Below are positions 50,503-60,121 of a stretch of 64,000 nucleotides of DNA, in pieces. The notes beneath the pieces are model-generated. The model was not told the origin of the DNA. It was given only the letters and a program-made list of their open reading frames with translations, and did no database searches. Origin of the DNA: an uncultured Tenacibaculum sp. (GTDB lineage: Bacteria; Bacteroidota; Bacteroidia; Flavobacteriales; Flavobacteriaceae); NCBI RefSeq assembly GCF_947504135.1, contig NZ_CANNGG010000002.1, positions 434,001-498,000 of the forward strand, written 5' to 3'. Position numbers and translations under genes: made by a program. Each line of letters begins with the position of its first letter. Position 1 is the stretch's first letter.

Positions 50503-51873
50503 ATGTCATTATCAAAATTTGAATCTATGTTGAAAACCAATGAAGTATATTTTTTTGATGCAGTCGAGTTTGAAACAATCGTAGAGCATTATTTAAATGT
50601 AGGGAAACAATCATTGGCAAAAAAAGCGGTACAACTTGGATTGGAACAGCATCCTTCTTCGATTCAATTAAAATTAATGAAAGTAGAAATTTTAATTTTT
50701 GAAGATAAATTGGCAGAAGCAATTAAGATGCTTTCTAACATAGAAGCGGTAGAGCCTCATAACGATGAGGTATTTATCCAAAAAGCAATCATCTTATCTA
50801 AAAAGAAGCAACACACAGAAGCTATAGCAATTTTAAAGGAGTCTATACAGTATATTGAAGATCCTGCTGATATCTGGTCTATGATTGGGATGGAGTATCT
50901 TTATTTAGATGATTTTGAAAATGCACGTTTAAACTTTGCTAAATGTATTGAGGTAGATTATGAAGATTATTCTTCATTATATAACATTGTATATTGCTTT
51001 GATATGGAAGAAAACCACGAAGAAGCAATACGGTTTTTAAATGTATACTTAGATAAAAATCCTTATTGTGAAGTTGCGTGGCATCAATTAGGAAAGCAAT
51101 ATTTTGAACTAGGAATGTTTAAGGAAGCATTAACAGCTTTTGACTATGCAGTACTTATTGATGATAGTTTTATAGGTGGATATTTAGAAAAAGCAAAAAC
51201 CCTAGAAGAGCTAAAACGTTATGAAGAAGCTATAGAGAATTATTCGGTCACACTAGAACTAGATGATCCTACAGCTTATGCTTATATAAGAATAGGAGAG
51301 TGTTACGAAAAGCTTAATAATGTACAGATAGCAATACATTTCTATAAAAAAGCAGTACATGAAGATCCACTGTTAGATCGCGGATGGGTTTTATTAACGA
51401 ATGCTTGTTATAACCAAGAGAGTTACCAAAAAGCGCTACACTACATTAATAAAGCGATTCAAATAGATGAAGGAAATGTGTTGTATTGGAGACGATATGG
51501 AGATATTAATTTAAAGCTAGGTTTTTATGAAGAAGCAGTCAAAGCTTTCAATACTTGTTTGGATCTTGGTGATAGAGAAATAGAAATTTATGTAGCATTA
51601 GCAGATATTCTGTTATTTCTAGGTGAGTTTAATGAAGCTTTGAGTACTTTAATAAAAGCTAAAAAGACTTATAAGGAGTTTGCTGAGATAGAATACAGAC
51701 TGTGCGGTTTGTTTATGATTTTAGGAAAGAAAGAGTATAGTTTAACTCACTTGCAAAATGCTTTAGAAATCGATTTTGAGTATCATACCATTATAAAAGA
51801 GTTATACCCTACTGTTTTTGATAATGAAAAAGTGCAAGAAGTTGTTTCTAAATACAATAAAGCAGTACAATAA
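50503..51873 (+). CDS. Tetratricopeptide repeat protein
   Basis: A 456-residue protein made almost entirely of TPR motifs from about residue 20 to the end. The 34-residue periodicity is clear from repeated pairs such as AWHQLGKQYFELGMFKEALT, AYIRIGECYEKLNNVQIAIH, YWRRYGDINLKLGFYEEAVK and IYVALADILLFLGEFNEALS. No signal peptide is present, so it should be a cytoplasmic scaffold. It probably binds partner proteins; partners are unknown. The gene stands alone before a terminator and pfkA. Similar TPR proteins sit near core genes in other flavobacteria, as I recall. Confidence 0.88.
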   Translation: MSLSKFESMLKTNEVYFFDAVEFETIVEHYLNVGKQSLAKKAVQLGLEQHPSSIQLKLMKVEILIFEDKLAEAIKMLSNIEAVEPHNDEVFIQKAIILSKKKQHTEAIAILKESIQYIEDPADIWSMIGMEYLYLDDFENARLNFAKCIEVDYEDYSSLYNIVYCFDMEENHEEAIRFLNVYLDKNPYCEVAWHQLGKQYFELGMFKEALTAFDYAVLIDDSFIGGYLEKAKTLEELKRYEEAIENYSVTLELDDPTAYAYIRIGECYEKLNNVQIAIHFYKKAVHEDPLLDRGWVLLTNACYNQESYQKALHYINKAIQIDEGNVLYWRRYGDINLKLGFYEEAVKAFNTCLDLGDREIEIYVALADILLFLGEFNEALSTLIKAKKTYKEFAEIEYRLCGLFMILGKKEYSLTHLQNALEIDFEYHTIIKELYPTVFDNEKVQEVVSKYNKAVQ

Positions 51874-51900
51874 ATAAAAGTTATTTATTAAAAAAGATAA

Positions 51901-51928
51901 GAGCTAGTTTTTTAACTGGCTCTTTTTT
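51901..51928 (+). terminator. Terminator of the TPR gene
   Basis: A nine-pair stem (gagctagtt at 51901-51909 with aactggctc at 51914-51922, including one G-U pair) is followed by six T. Confidence 0.8.
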
Positions 51929-52035
51929 ATTTTAGAAGTGAAAGATTATAGCAGGTTCAATTTGTTGAATAAAAGCAACCAAACAAAATGAAACGTTAAA
52001 TTTCGATTAAAAAGTAAAAATGAAATCATTGTTTT

Positions 52036-52068
52036 TTGTTTAAAAATGACTAAAATTGAGTAAATTTG
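52036..52068 (+). promoter_or_regulatory. Promoter of pfkA-gap
   Basis: TTG (52036-52038) and TAAATTTG (52061-52068) are 22 bases apart. The -7 box ends 11 bases before the pfkA ATG at 52080, giving a very short leader. Confidence 0.62.
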
Positions 52069-52079
52069 ATATTCGTTTT

Positions 52080-53063
52080 ATGAGAAAAATTAAAAAAATA
52101 GCAGTGATGACTTCTGGAGGGGATGCTCCAGGAATGAATGCCGCGATACGATCTGTTGTGAGGACTTGTGCTTATTATCGTACAGATTGTATGGGAATTT
52201 ACAGAGGGTATCAAGGATTGATAGAAGGAGATTTAATCCCTTTAACCGCTAGGAGTGTAAATAATATTATTCATAAAGGAGGAACGATATTAAAATCGGC
52301 TCGGTCAAAAGATTTTAGAACTAAAGAAGGAAGGCAAAAAGCCTATGAAAGTCTAAAAAAGAACAATGTAGATGCTTTGGTGGTAATTGGTGGAGATGGT
52401 TCTTTTACAGGAGGAGTGATTTTTAATAAAGAGTTCAATTTCCCTATAATAGGGATTCCTGGAACCATAGATAATGATATTTCAGGAACAAGTCATACAC
52501 TTGGTTACGATACAGCTTTGAATACAGCAGTAGAAGCAATTGATAAAATTAGAGATACTGCATCTTCTCATAATAGACTTTTCTTTGTTGAGGTTATGGG
52601 GCGTGATGCAGGATTTATAGCATTAAACGCTGGTGTTGGAGCAGGAGCAGAAGAGATTTTAATTCCTGAAGAAGACTTAGGGTTAGAAAGGATGTTGGAA
52701 TCCTTGAAGAAGAGTAGAAGATCAGGAAAATCGTCAAGTATCGTAGTCGTTTCGGAAGGAGATAAAACTGGTAAAAATGTATTTGAATTAGCTGATTATG
52801 TAGAAGAAAACTTACCTGAATATGAAGTAAGGGTTTCTGTGTTAGGACATATGCAGCGAGGAGGTTCTCCATCATGTTTTGATAGAGTTTTAGCAAGTAG
52901 ATTAGGAGTAAGTGCTGTAGAACTTTTACTTGATGGAAAGACAAACTTGATGGTAGGATTAAAAGACAATAAAGTAATTGCTACCGATTTAGAAAAAGCA
53001 ATCAAAGGTCAACATAATATTGATACCGAATTATTACGCGTATCAGATATTATGACCACTTAA
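52080..53063 (+). CDS. pfkA: ATP-dependent 6-phosphofructokinase
   Basis: PfkA phosphorylates fructose-6-phosphate, the committing step of glycolysis. The 327-residue protein has the bacterial length. Motifs are AVMTSGGDAPGMNAAIRSVV (ATP site), VVIGGDGSFTGG, IPGTIDNDISGTSHTLGYDT with the catalytic Asp, and the effector/substrate segments VEVMGRDAGFIALNAG and HMQRGGSPSCFDRVLASRLG. GGDGS with a Gly after GD indicates ATP rather than pyrophosphate as donor, as in E. coli. I start at ATG 52080; the longer TTG start at 52056 lies across the promoter. gap follows after 23 bases. Confidence 0.96.
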   Translation: MRKIKKIAVMTSGGDAPGMNAAIRSVVRTCAYYRTDCMGIYRGYQGLIEGDLIPLTARSVNNIIHKGGTILKSARSKDFRTKEGRQKAYESLKKNNVDALVVIGGDGSFTGGVIFNKEFNFPIIGIPGTIDNDISGTSHTLGYDTALNTAVEAIDKIRDTASSHNRLFFVEVMGRDAGFIALNAGVGAGAEEILIPEEDLGLERMLESLKKSRRSGKSSSIVVVSEGDKTGKNVFELADYVEENLPEYEVRVSVLGHMQRGGSPSCFDRVLASRLGVSAVELLLDGKTNLMVGLKDNKVIATDLEKAIKGQHNIDTELLRVSDIMTT

Positions 53064-53083
53064 ACAAGAATATAAAATTTTAA

Positions 53084-54079
<996 letters not shown>

Positions 54080-54103
54080 AAGCATAAAATATTTTGTAAT
54101 ATT

Positions 54104-54135
54104 GTATTCCCGCTTTTGGCGGGAATACTTTTTTA
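54104..54135 (+). terminator. Terminator of pfkA-gap
   Basis: A ten-bp GC-rich stem (gtattcccgc at 54104-54113 with its complement at 54119-54128) precedes a T run. The tail reads TACTTTTT, one base off a -7 box, 21 bases after a TTG, so it could double as a weak mgsA promoter. Confidence 0.85.
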
Positions 54136-54145
54136 AACACTATTT

Positions 54146-54508
54146 ATGGAAATAGCAATTATAGCACATGATGGAATGAAAGCTGAAATGGTTCAGTTTT
54201 TAAATGAACACAAAGAAGTTTTACATCAAAAAAGAATTCAACTGATTTCAACAGGAACAACTGGTGAAAAGGCAGAAAAAGCGGGTTTTGAAGTGATGAA
54301 GTTTTTATCAGGACCTATAGGAGGCGATGCGCAAATTGCTGGTAGAGTAGCAGAAGGAAAATGTCAAATGGTATTATTTTTTAGAGACCCTTTAGCAAAG
54401 CATCCACACGAACCAGATATTTCTATGTTAATGCGTTTGTGTGATGTACATGATGTTCCGTTAGCTACAAATCCATCAACAGCGGAATTATTAATAAAAG
54501 CGATTTAA
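54146..54508 (+). CDS. mgsA: Methylglyoxal synthase
   Basis: MgsA converts dihydroxyacetone phosphate to methylglyoxal and phosphate, a bypass that releases phosphate when sugar phosphates build up. The 120-residue protein is slightly shorter than E. coli MgsA. Key segments are IAHDGMKAEM near the N-terminus, LISTGTTGEKAEK (phosphate binding), the catalytic region SGPIGGDAQIAGRVAEGKCQ and FFRDPLAKHPHEPDI. It follows pfkA and gap, so lower-glycolysis control and bypass are encoded together; a terminator separates gap from mgsA, allowing independent levels. Terminators lie on both sides. Confidence 0.95.
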   Translation: MEIAIIAHDGMKAEMVQFLNEHKEVLHQKRIQLISTGTTGEKAEKAGFEVMKFLSGPIGGDAQIAGRVAEGKCQMVLFFRDPLAKHPHEPDISMLMRLCDVHDVPLATNPSTAELLIKAI

Positions 54509-54512
54509 AAGA

Positions 54513-54544
54513 AAAAAGAGAAACATATAATTGTTTCTCTTTTT
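54513..54544 (+). terminator. Terminator of mgsA
   Basis: A 13-bp stem (aaaaagagaaaca at 54513-54525 with its complement at 54532-54544) with a six-base loop; the right arm ends in T residues. Confidence 0.78.
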
Positions 54545-54565
54545 ATTAGTGATTTATTGAAATGT

Positions 54566-54625
54566 TTCGCTATCAAGTTTGAGGATATGAGTTCGTTTTA
54601 ATGACTTATATCCACTGATAGCGAA
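54566..54625. repeat. 60-base nested inverted repeat between convergent genes
   Basis: ttcgctatca at 54566-54575 and its exact complement at 54616-54625 enclose a second inverted pair, ggatat (54583-54588) and atatcc (54608-54613). The central region is unpaired. No T run follows, so it is not a standard terminator. It could be a REP-like element, an RNA structure or a protein-binding site between mgsA and ridA. Confidence 0.5.
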
Positions 54626-54665
54626 GTTAGCTTTTTAAAGGTTAAGAATCAACCTAAATTTAAAG

Positions 54666-55046
54666 CTATTTAACAGCAATCATACTAATTTCTACATTTA
54701 CAAACTTTGGGAGGTTAGCAACTTCTACTGTTTCACGAGCAGGAGCTGTAGCATCGTCAAAATACTCACCGTAAACAGCATTAATTTTTGAAAAGTTATG
54801 CATATCTGAAATAAAAATAGAAGTTTTGATAACGTTTTCAAAAGTCATACCAGCAGCAGCTAATACTTCTTTCATGTTTTGCATTACTTGTTTGGTTTCT
54901 GCTTCAATAGAATCTAAAACTAATTCACCAGTTTCAGGGTTAATCGCTATTTGTCCTGAAGTGTATAAAGTATTTCCACTAAGTACAGCTTGGTTATATG
55001 GACCAATTGGAGCAGGAGCTTTGTTTGTTGTGATTATTTTTTTCAT
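54666..55046 (-). CDS. ridA: Enamine/imine deaminase (RidA family)
   Basis: RidA hydrolyses reactive enamine and imine products of pyridoxal enzymes, such as 2-aminoacrylate from serine dehydratases. The 126-residue protein has the usual size. Motifs are APAPIGPYNQAVLSGNTLYT (residues ~10-29), SGQIAINPETGELV, ETKQVMQNMKEVLAAAG and the Arg of APARETVEVANLPKFVNVEI, which binds the substrate carboxylate. The start is ATG 55046. It stands alone between mgsA and lptD. The serine lyase encoded 5 kb away uses an iron-sulfur cluster rather than pyridoxal, so a link is not implied. Confidence 0.95.
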   Translation of the reverse strand: MKKIITTNKAPAPIGPYNQAVLSGNTLYTSGQIAINPETGELVLDSIEAETKQVMQNMKEVLAAAGMTFENVIKTSIFISDMHNFSKINAVYGEYFDDATAPARETVEVANLPKFVNVEISMIAVK

Positions 55047-55092
55047 TTTATGTAAGTTTCAAGGTTTCAAAAAAGTTACTTAAGCTAACAGC

Positions 55093-57789
55093 CTAAAAAA
55101 GTACTCTATCTGGTGGTTTGTTTTTATCCCACTTTAAGTCGCTTAACACAGAAGATTTTACTCCAATAAAGAAATTGTACGAAGAATTGATTCCGAAAGG
55201 AGTCCAGTTAAAATTGAATCGCCAACTATCTAAATCTCTAGAAAAGTTTAATCTTGTATAGGTAAAGGCATTGTCTTTAATATCATATCCTGAAGAGAAA
55301 CCAACTTTCCATTTAGGAGAAAGTTCAACATCACCACTAAACATTAATGTATTGTTACCTATTTTACTTGTTAATCCGTTATTGGTATAACTCATGGAAT
55401 AAGCCAAGTTAAGAGTCCAAGGTATTTTAGCTCTGTATAACTCAGTTTCTTTTGTTTCACTTTCGTTGTTTTTATTACTGTCGTTAGGAAAACCATTGGT
55501 AGGTCCTATGCCTTCACCAAAAACATCAGGGGTGTCTTGGGCCCCATTTCCATTTTTATTACTTGAGTCATCTTTACCATCTTTATTTTTTTCAAAATCT
55601 TTACTAGAAATAGAATAGTTTGCTGTTACTCCTACGTTTGTCAGTCTAAGAAGACTACTGTTAAATTTATTTATTCTTTGTCCTTTACTGTTGACTTGAT
55701 AAGGATCGAAAGTAGCGTTCATGTTTAAGGCAAGTTTATCTTTAAAAAGACGCGTACCAGCATTGGCTCTTACAGGAGCCCAACGTAAACTATCAGCAGC
55801 GATATTGTAACTTGTGCTAAAATTCAAGTTGTTAAGAATGGTGATTTTTTTATCTTCTTCATCACTATCGGGGTCTTTTGGGGCTACTTTAGCTTCTAAA
55901 ACGTTGTTAACAGAAATTCCAATAGAGTTTGAAACTCCGCTTCCAGGAGTTCCATAAATACCTCCTTCAAAAGGAGAATAGGTTAATAGATCACTTGGGT
56001 CTGAACTTTGACGAACTGTTAAGTCGTAATCATCAGCAAAATTAGGACGATATCCGTATGAAATAGACGGTCTAATCGTATGACGAATGGCTTTTAAACG
56101 TCCTTTTTTAAAGTTAAATGTACCATAGATGTTTGTAGATAATGAAACTCCAAAATTGTATTCGTTATAACGAGTAAATCCGCTAATGGTATCATTAACA
56201 GCAGCTCCTATATTACCATCTTTGTTGATAGCGGTAGGGTCATAACGTTTCTTAATTTGATCAAAATACCAAATATCTTTATAACTCACACTTGGTGATA
56301 AAGTAAAGTATTTAAAAGCTTTTAAACTGGTATTCGTACTTAAGTTGTGCTGTATTCCTTTTTTAGCAGTTTGAAACATTTTAGCAGTAAAAAACTCATC
56401 ATCAGTAGTGTTGATTTGATACTGTCCTTGCATGCTATAATTCAACCCCATTTTTTGAATAGGATTCTTTTTTACGCCATTTTTACCAGCAAAAGGATAA
56501 ATACGATCCATGTTTAACTGTAAAGAAGGTAAAGTCATGGTAATTGTTTCGGTATTGGTGTTCTGCGAGTGAGTAGCTGTTACACTCAAGTTAAAAGGCG
56601 TACCTACAAATTTTGTATAGTAAGAAACAGATGAACTTAATGTGTTATTTAAAAATTGAGAACTATTAAATTCATTTAAAGACTGACGGTAATATTTACT
56701 ACTTCCTAAGTTAACAGAGGCAGAAAAACGAGAATTTGGGTTCGCTTTAGAATCCTGACTATGACTCCAACGGATATTAAAATTTGTTGACTTGTTATAA
56801 TCACTCAAACCACGAATTCCTCGTATAATATTTTCATAACGAACGCTAAAGTTTCCGCTAAATTTATAACGAACATAATAATTAGAAGTAGCATTTAAAC
56901 CCCAACTTCCGTTGGTATACAAGTCAGCTAAAGTTGTTAAATCAAAATAATCGCTAACAGCAAAATAGTAACCTCCGTTCTGTAAGAAAAAACCTTGATT
57001 ATTACTTTCACCCCAAGAAGGGATAATAAAACCTGAAGTTCTTTTGTTAGTCATTGGAAAATAAGCAAAAGGTAAATAAACCGGGGTAGGTACATCTGCT
57101 AATACTAAATTACTTCCTCCTACAATAATTTTTTTACCAGGAACTAATTTTGCTTTGTTTGTTTGTATATAGTAATCAGGAATTTTTTTTTGAGATGTGG
57201 TAAAACGTAATCTACGCATATAAATAGTAGAGTCATTTATACGTTTTGTTTTTTCACCATAAGTTATAATTCCTGCTTGATTCGTTTTTACTCCGTAAAC
57301 TAAGGCTTTTTTTGTCTTGAAGTTAAAGAGAATAGAATCTTGTTCAGATTCTTGTCCGCCTTGTTTAAATTGTGGTCTTTGGTGATAGCCTGTACTATCC
57401 TTAATTCCCTTAGCGTACACCATATTGTTTTTGTAGTCTAGGATAATAATTCCAGCTTTTAAATCAATATCAGTATAGGTAACATGAGCTTTATTGTAAA
57501 GAGTTACTGTTTTATTTTTTGCATCTTGTATGGTGTAGTCTTCTGCGTTATGAGTAATAATTCCATCAATAACTTCTTTAGGTTTTATAGAATCGGTAGT
57601 AATAGTGTCTCTTTTGTTAATGAGAGCATTATTTTTTAACGTGATTAAAGAGTCCTTTGGACTTAAAGAAATAGAATCTTTTTTAAGGTTGATAGAATTA
57701 ATTTCTTTCTTGCCAAATTCTTGAGCAGAGCTTAATTGAAAATAAAAAAGACAGAAAGCTAAAAGTATGTAGGTTGAATTTGCTCGCAA
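55093..57789 (-). CDS. lptD: LptD-family lipopolysaccharide assembly protein
   Basis: LptD is the outer-membrane barrel that inserts lipopolysaccharide into the outer leaflet. The 898-residue protein has a signal peptide ending LSSAQ. An OstA/LptA-like periplasmic domain (about 85-250) carries ITHNAEDYTIQDAKNKTVTL and KAHVTYTDIDLKAGIIILDY. A large barrel of 26-strand type follows from about residue 250, with TSGFIIPSWGESNNQGFFLQ as its family-typical entry. It has Asp/Glu/Lys-rich inserts near residues 735-780. The apparent start is TTG 57789 (MRANSTYILL), because no in-frame ATG precedes the signal peptide. It is divergent from the amidase and MCE genes, an order I recall from other flavobacteria. 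Confidence 0.86.
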   Translation of the reverse strand: MRANSTYILLAFCLFYFQLSSAQEFGKKEINSINLKKDSISLSPKDSLITLKNNALINKRDTITTDSIKPKEVIDGIITHNAEDYTIQDAKNKTVTLYNKAHVTYTDIDLKAGIIILDYKNNMVYAKGIKDSTGYHQRPQFKQGGQESEQDSILFNFKTKKALVYGVKTNQAGIITYGEKTKRINDSTIYMRRLRFTTSQKKIPDYYIQTNKAKLVPGKKIIVGGSNLVLADVPTPVYLPFAYFPMTNKRTSGFIIPSWGESNNQGFFLQNGGYYFAVSDYFDLTTLADLYTNGSWGLNATSNYYVRYKFSGNFSVRYENIIRGIRGLSDYNKSTNFNIRWSHSQDSKANPNSRFSASVNLGSSKYYRQSLNEFNSSQFLNNTLSSSVSYYTKFVGTPFNLSVTATHSQNTNTETITMTLPSLQLNMDRIYPFAGKNGVKKNPIQKMGLNYSMQGQYQINTTDDEFFTAKMFQTAKKGIQHNLSTNTSLKAFKYFTLSPSVSYKDIWYFDQIKKRYDPTAINKDGNIGAAVNDTISGFTRYNEYNFGVSLSTNIYGTFNFKKGRLKAIRHTIRPSISYGYRPNFADDYDLTVRQSSDPSDLLTYSPFEGGIYGTPGSGVSNSIGISVNNVLEAKVAPKDPDSDEEDKKITILNNLNFSTSYNIAADSLRWAPVRANAGTRLFKDKLALNMNATFDPYQVNSKGQRINKFNSSLLRLTNVGVTANYSISSKDFEKNKDGKDDSSNKNGNGAQDTPDVFGEGIGPTNGFPNDSNKNNESETKETELYRAKIPWTLNLAYSMSYTNNGLTSKIGNNTLMFSGDVELSPKWKVGFSSGYDIKDNAFTYTRLNFSRDLDSWRFNFNWTPFGINSSYNFFIGVKSSVLSDLKWDKNKPPDRVLF

Positions 57790-57883
57790 TATTATTAATA
57801 CTATTTTTGTGTTATATTTAAAAACTTTGGCGTACTATTTGAACGCACTTATTTTAAAATCCAAAAATAGTTAAATTTTATTG

Positions 57884-59047
57884 ATGCAATTCTTAAATTT
57901 CCGTAAATATAATATCTCAAAAATATCATTAATAATTATAACCTCTCTAACCGTTTTATTGGGAGAAGCCTCGTCTGTTTTTGCACAAAAAAAATATACG
58001 GTTGTGTTAGATGCTGGGCATGGAGGAAAAGATCCTGGGAACTTAGGAAATGGATTTAGAGAAAAACACATTGCTTTAAGAGTAGCTTTAGATGTAGGTA
58101 AAGAATTGTCAACCTCAAAAGATATTAATGTTCTTTACACTAGAAAAAAAGATGTTTTTATAGAATTACACAATCGAGCAAAAATAGCAAACGATAATAA
58201 AGCAGATTTGTTTGTATCAATTCACTGTGATGCTTTTAGAAAATCAGAACCTCATGGAGCGAGTACTTTTGTATTAGGATTAAGCGGGAATAAAGAAAAT
58301 TTAGAAATAGCAAAAAAGGAAAACTCTGTAATCTTATTAGAGGATAACTATAAGCAAAATTACGATTATGACCCTAACTCTCCAGAGTCAGTTATAGGTT
58401 TATCTGTACTTCAAGAAGAAAATTTAGAAAATAGTTTAGGAATAGCAGGCTTGGTACAAAATAACTTTGTAGCTCTTAAAAGAAATAACAGAAAGGTAAA
58501 ACAAGCTAATTTTTTAGTCTTAAGAGAAACTGTAATGCCAAGTGTTTTAATAGAATTAGGCTTCTTAACTAATAAGAATGAAGGAAAGTTTTTAAATTCT
58601 AGAAAAGGGCAATTACAAATGGCAAAATCAATAGCTAAAGCAATAGAAAAATACTTTGAAAGGGTGAAACTGAATACAATAAGTGAAACTATTACTGTAA
58701 ATGCACCATCAATTGATAATGAAGAATCAAAACCTGTTATAAAAAAAGTAAAGCCAGAAGAAAAAGCAGTTACAACGCCAAAGAAACCATCTTCAAAAGT
58801 TGAGTTTAAAATTCAAGTAGCAGCTTCTAGAAAAAAGTTACCGATAACAACTTTTAAAGAGTTGAAAAACATAGAGCTTTTATTTATAGATAATTACTAT
58901 AAATACTACTACGGAAACTCATCAAGTTTATCAGGGATAAAAAAGTTGTTGCCAGAAGTTAGGAGTAAAGGATATAAAGATGCTTGGGTGGTAGCTTTTA
59001 AAAATGGAAAGCGAATATCTATCAAAGAAGCATTGAAAAACCGTTAA
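57884..59047 (+). CDS. N-acetylmuramoyl-L-alanine amidase with C-terminal SPOR-like domain
   Basis: This periplasmic amidase cleaves the bond between muramic acid and the stem peptide in cell separation. The 387-residue protein has a signal peptide (to about residue 35, SSVFAQ). The Amidase_3 domain (about 38-270) shows the zinc ligands VLDAGHGGKDPGNLG (His), FREKHIALRVALDVG (Glu) and LFVSIHCDAF (His), plus the catalytic Glu in SVLIELGFLTN. A Pro/Lys/Glu-rich linker leads to a SPOR-like tail from about residue 305 (VEFKIQVAASRKKLPIT), which would bind denuded septal glycan. I choose ATG 57884 over TTG 57881. The MCE gene follows after 65 bases. Confidence 0.93.
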   Translation: MQFLNFRKYNISKISLIIITSLTVLLGEASSVFAQKKYTVVLDAGHGGKDPGNLGNGFREKHIALRVALDVGKELSTSKDINVLYTRKKDVFIELHNRAKIANDNKADLFVSIHCDAFRKSEPHGASTFVLGLSGNKENLEIAKKENSVILLEDNYKQNYDYDPNSPESVIGLSVLQEENLENSLGIAGLVQNNFVALKRNNRKVKQANFLVLRETVMPSVLIELGFLTNKNEGKFLNSRKGQLQMAKSIAKAIEKYFERVKLNTISETITVNAPSIDNEESKPVIKKVKPEEKAVTTPKKPSSKVEFKIQVAASRKKLPITTFKELKNIELLFIDNYYKYYYGNSSSLSGIKKLLPEVRSKGYKDAWVVAFKNGKRISIKEALKNR

Positions 59048-59112
59048 TTTAGAGGTGTTCTATATTTATACTCTCAAAATTATTATTATTTTCGCTCGTA
59101 TAAATATATTCT

Positions 59113-60078
59113 ATGTCTAAAGAACTAAAAACAGGAATTGTTGCTGTCGTTGTTATTGCGTTATTTATTTGGGGTTATAATTTCTTAAAAGGACAAGACT
59201 TACTCAGCGCTAATGCAAGGCACTTTTTTGTAGAGTACAACAATATTAATGGTCTTAATGAAGCTAGTTCTGTAACCATTAATGGGTTGAAAGTAGGGAA
59301 GGTAGATGAGATTAGGTTCAATGAAAATCCAGATAAAAAAGGAAGCTTAATTGTTAAAATCTCATTAGATACTGATTTTAATTTCTCTAAAAATAGTATT
59401 GCAAAAATTTATTCAGCAAGTTTAATGGGGGGACAAAATTTAGCAATTGTTCCTAAATATGATGGAGAAGTAGCTAAATCTGGCGATTATTTAAAAGGAG
59501 AGGTTGAATTAGATATAATATCATCAGTAGGAGAAAAATTAAACCCAATTCAAGGGAAATTAGAAAATGTTTTAGTGGGAGCAGATTCTTTGTTAATAGG
59601 AATAAATCAAGTTTTAGACGAAAAATCTCGTAAAAGTTTAAATAGAAGTATTCAAGGTTTGGAAGGAACTATTTATGATGTTCGTAAAACATTAGCTTCT
59701 GTAAATACATTATTAGCAGATAATAAAGGAAACTTAAACGCTACTTTAGCAAACACGAAGAAAATAACAGATAATTTTTCAAAAGTTTCAGACGATTTAG
59801 CTAAGGCAAATTTAGGAGAGTCAGTAAAAAAGTTAGAAACAACTTTGACGAACGTAAATACGTTATTAGCCGACATGAAATCAGGAAAAGGAACTTTAGG
59901 AAAGTTAATGACTGATGAAAAGATGTACACTAACTTAACTAATGCTTCTAAAGAACTAGAAGAATTGTTAAGAGAAATGAAACTAAATCCAAAGCGGTTT
60001 GTACACTTCTCATTATTTGGGAAAAAAGCAAAGCCGTATAACGAAGAAAATAATACCAAAAATGTGAGTAACCAATAA
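59113..60078 (+). CDS. MlaD/MCE-family lipid transport substrate-binding protein
   Basis: MCE proteins hold lipid during transport across the envelope, usually in a hexamer on the inner membrane. The 321-residue protein has one N-terminal anchor (about residues 8-26, GIVAVVVIALFIWGYNFLKG) and an MCE domain (about 40-125, FFVEYNNINGLNEASSVTIN, VGKVDEIRF, MGGQNLAIVP). The C-terminal half is helical with repeats of NTLLADxKxxxxxTLxNT. The ATPase and permease partners (MlaF, MlaE) are not in the window. It is probably coexpressed with the amidase upstream. Confidence 0.92.
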   Translation: MSKELKTGIVAVVVIALFIWGYNFLKGQDLLSANARHFFVEYNNINGLNEASSVTINGLKVGKVDEIRFNENPDKKGSLIVKISLDTDFNFSKNSIAKIYSASLMGGQNLAIVPKYDGEVAKSGDYLKGEVELDIISSVGEKLNPIQGKLENVLVGADSLLIGINQVLDEKSRKSLNRSIQGLEGTIYDVRKTLASVNTLLADNKGNLNATLANTKKITDNFSKVSDDLAKANLGESVKKLETTLTNVNTLLADMKSGKGTLGKLMTDEKMYTNLTNASKELEELLREMKLNPKRFVHFSLFGKKAKPYNEENNTKNVSNQ

Positions 60079-60121
60079 ACTCATATTTTATAAATCTAAC
60101 AAACTTAATAATTAAAGAACG

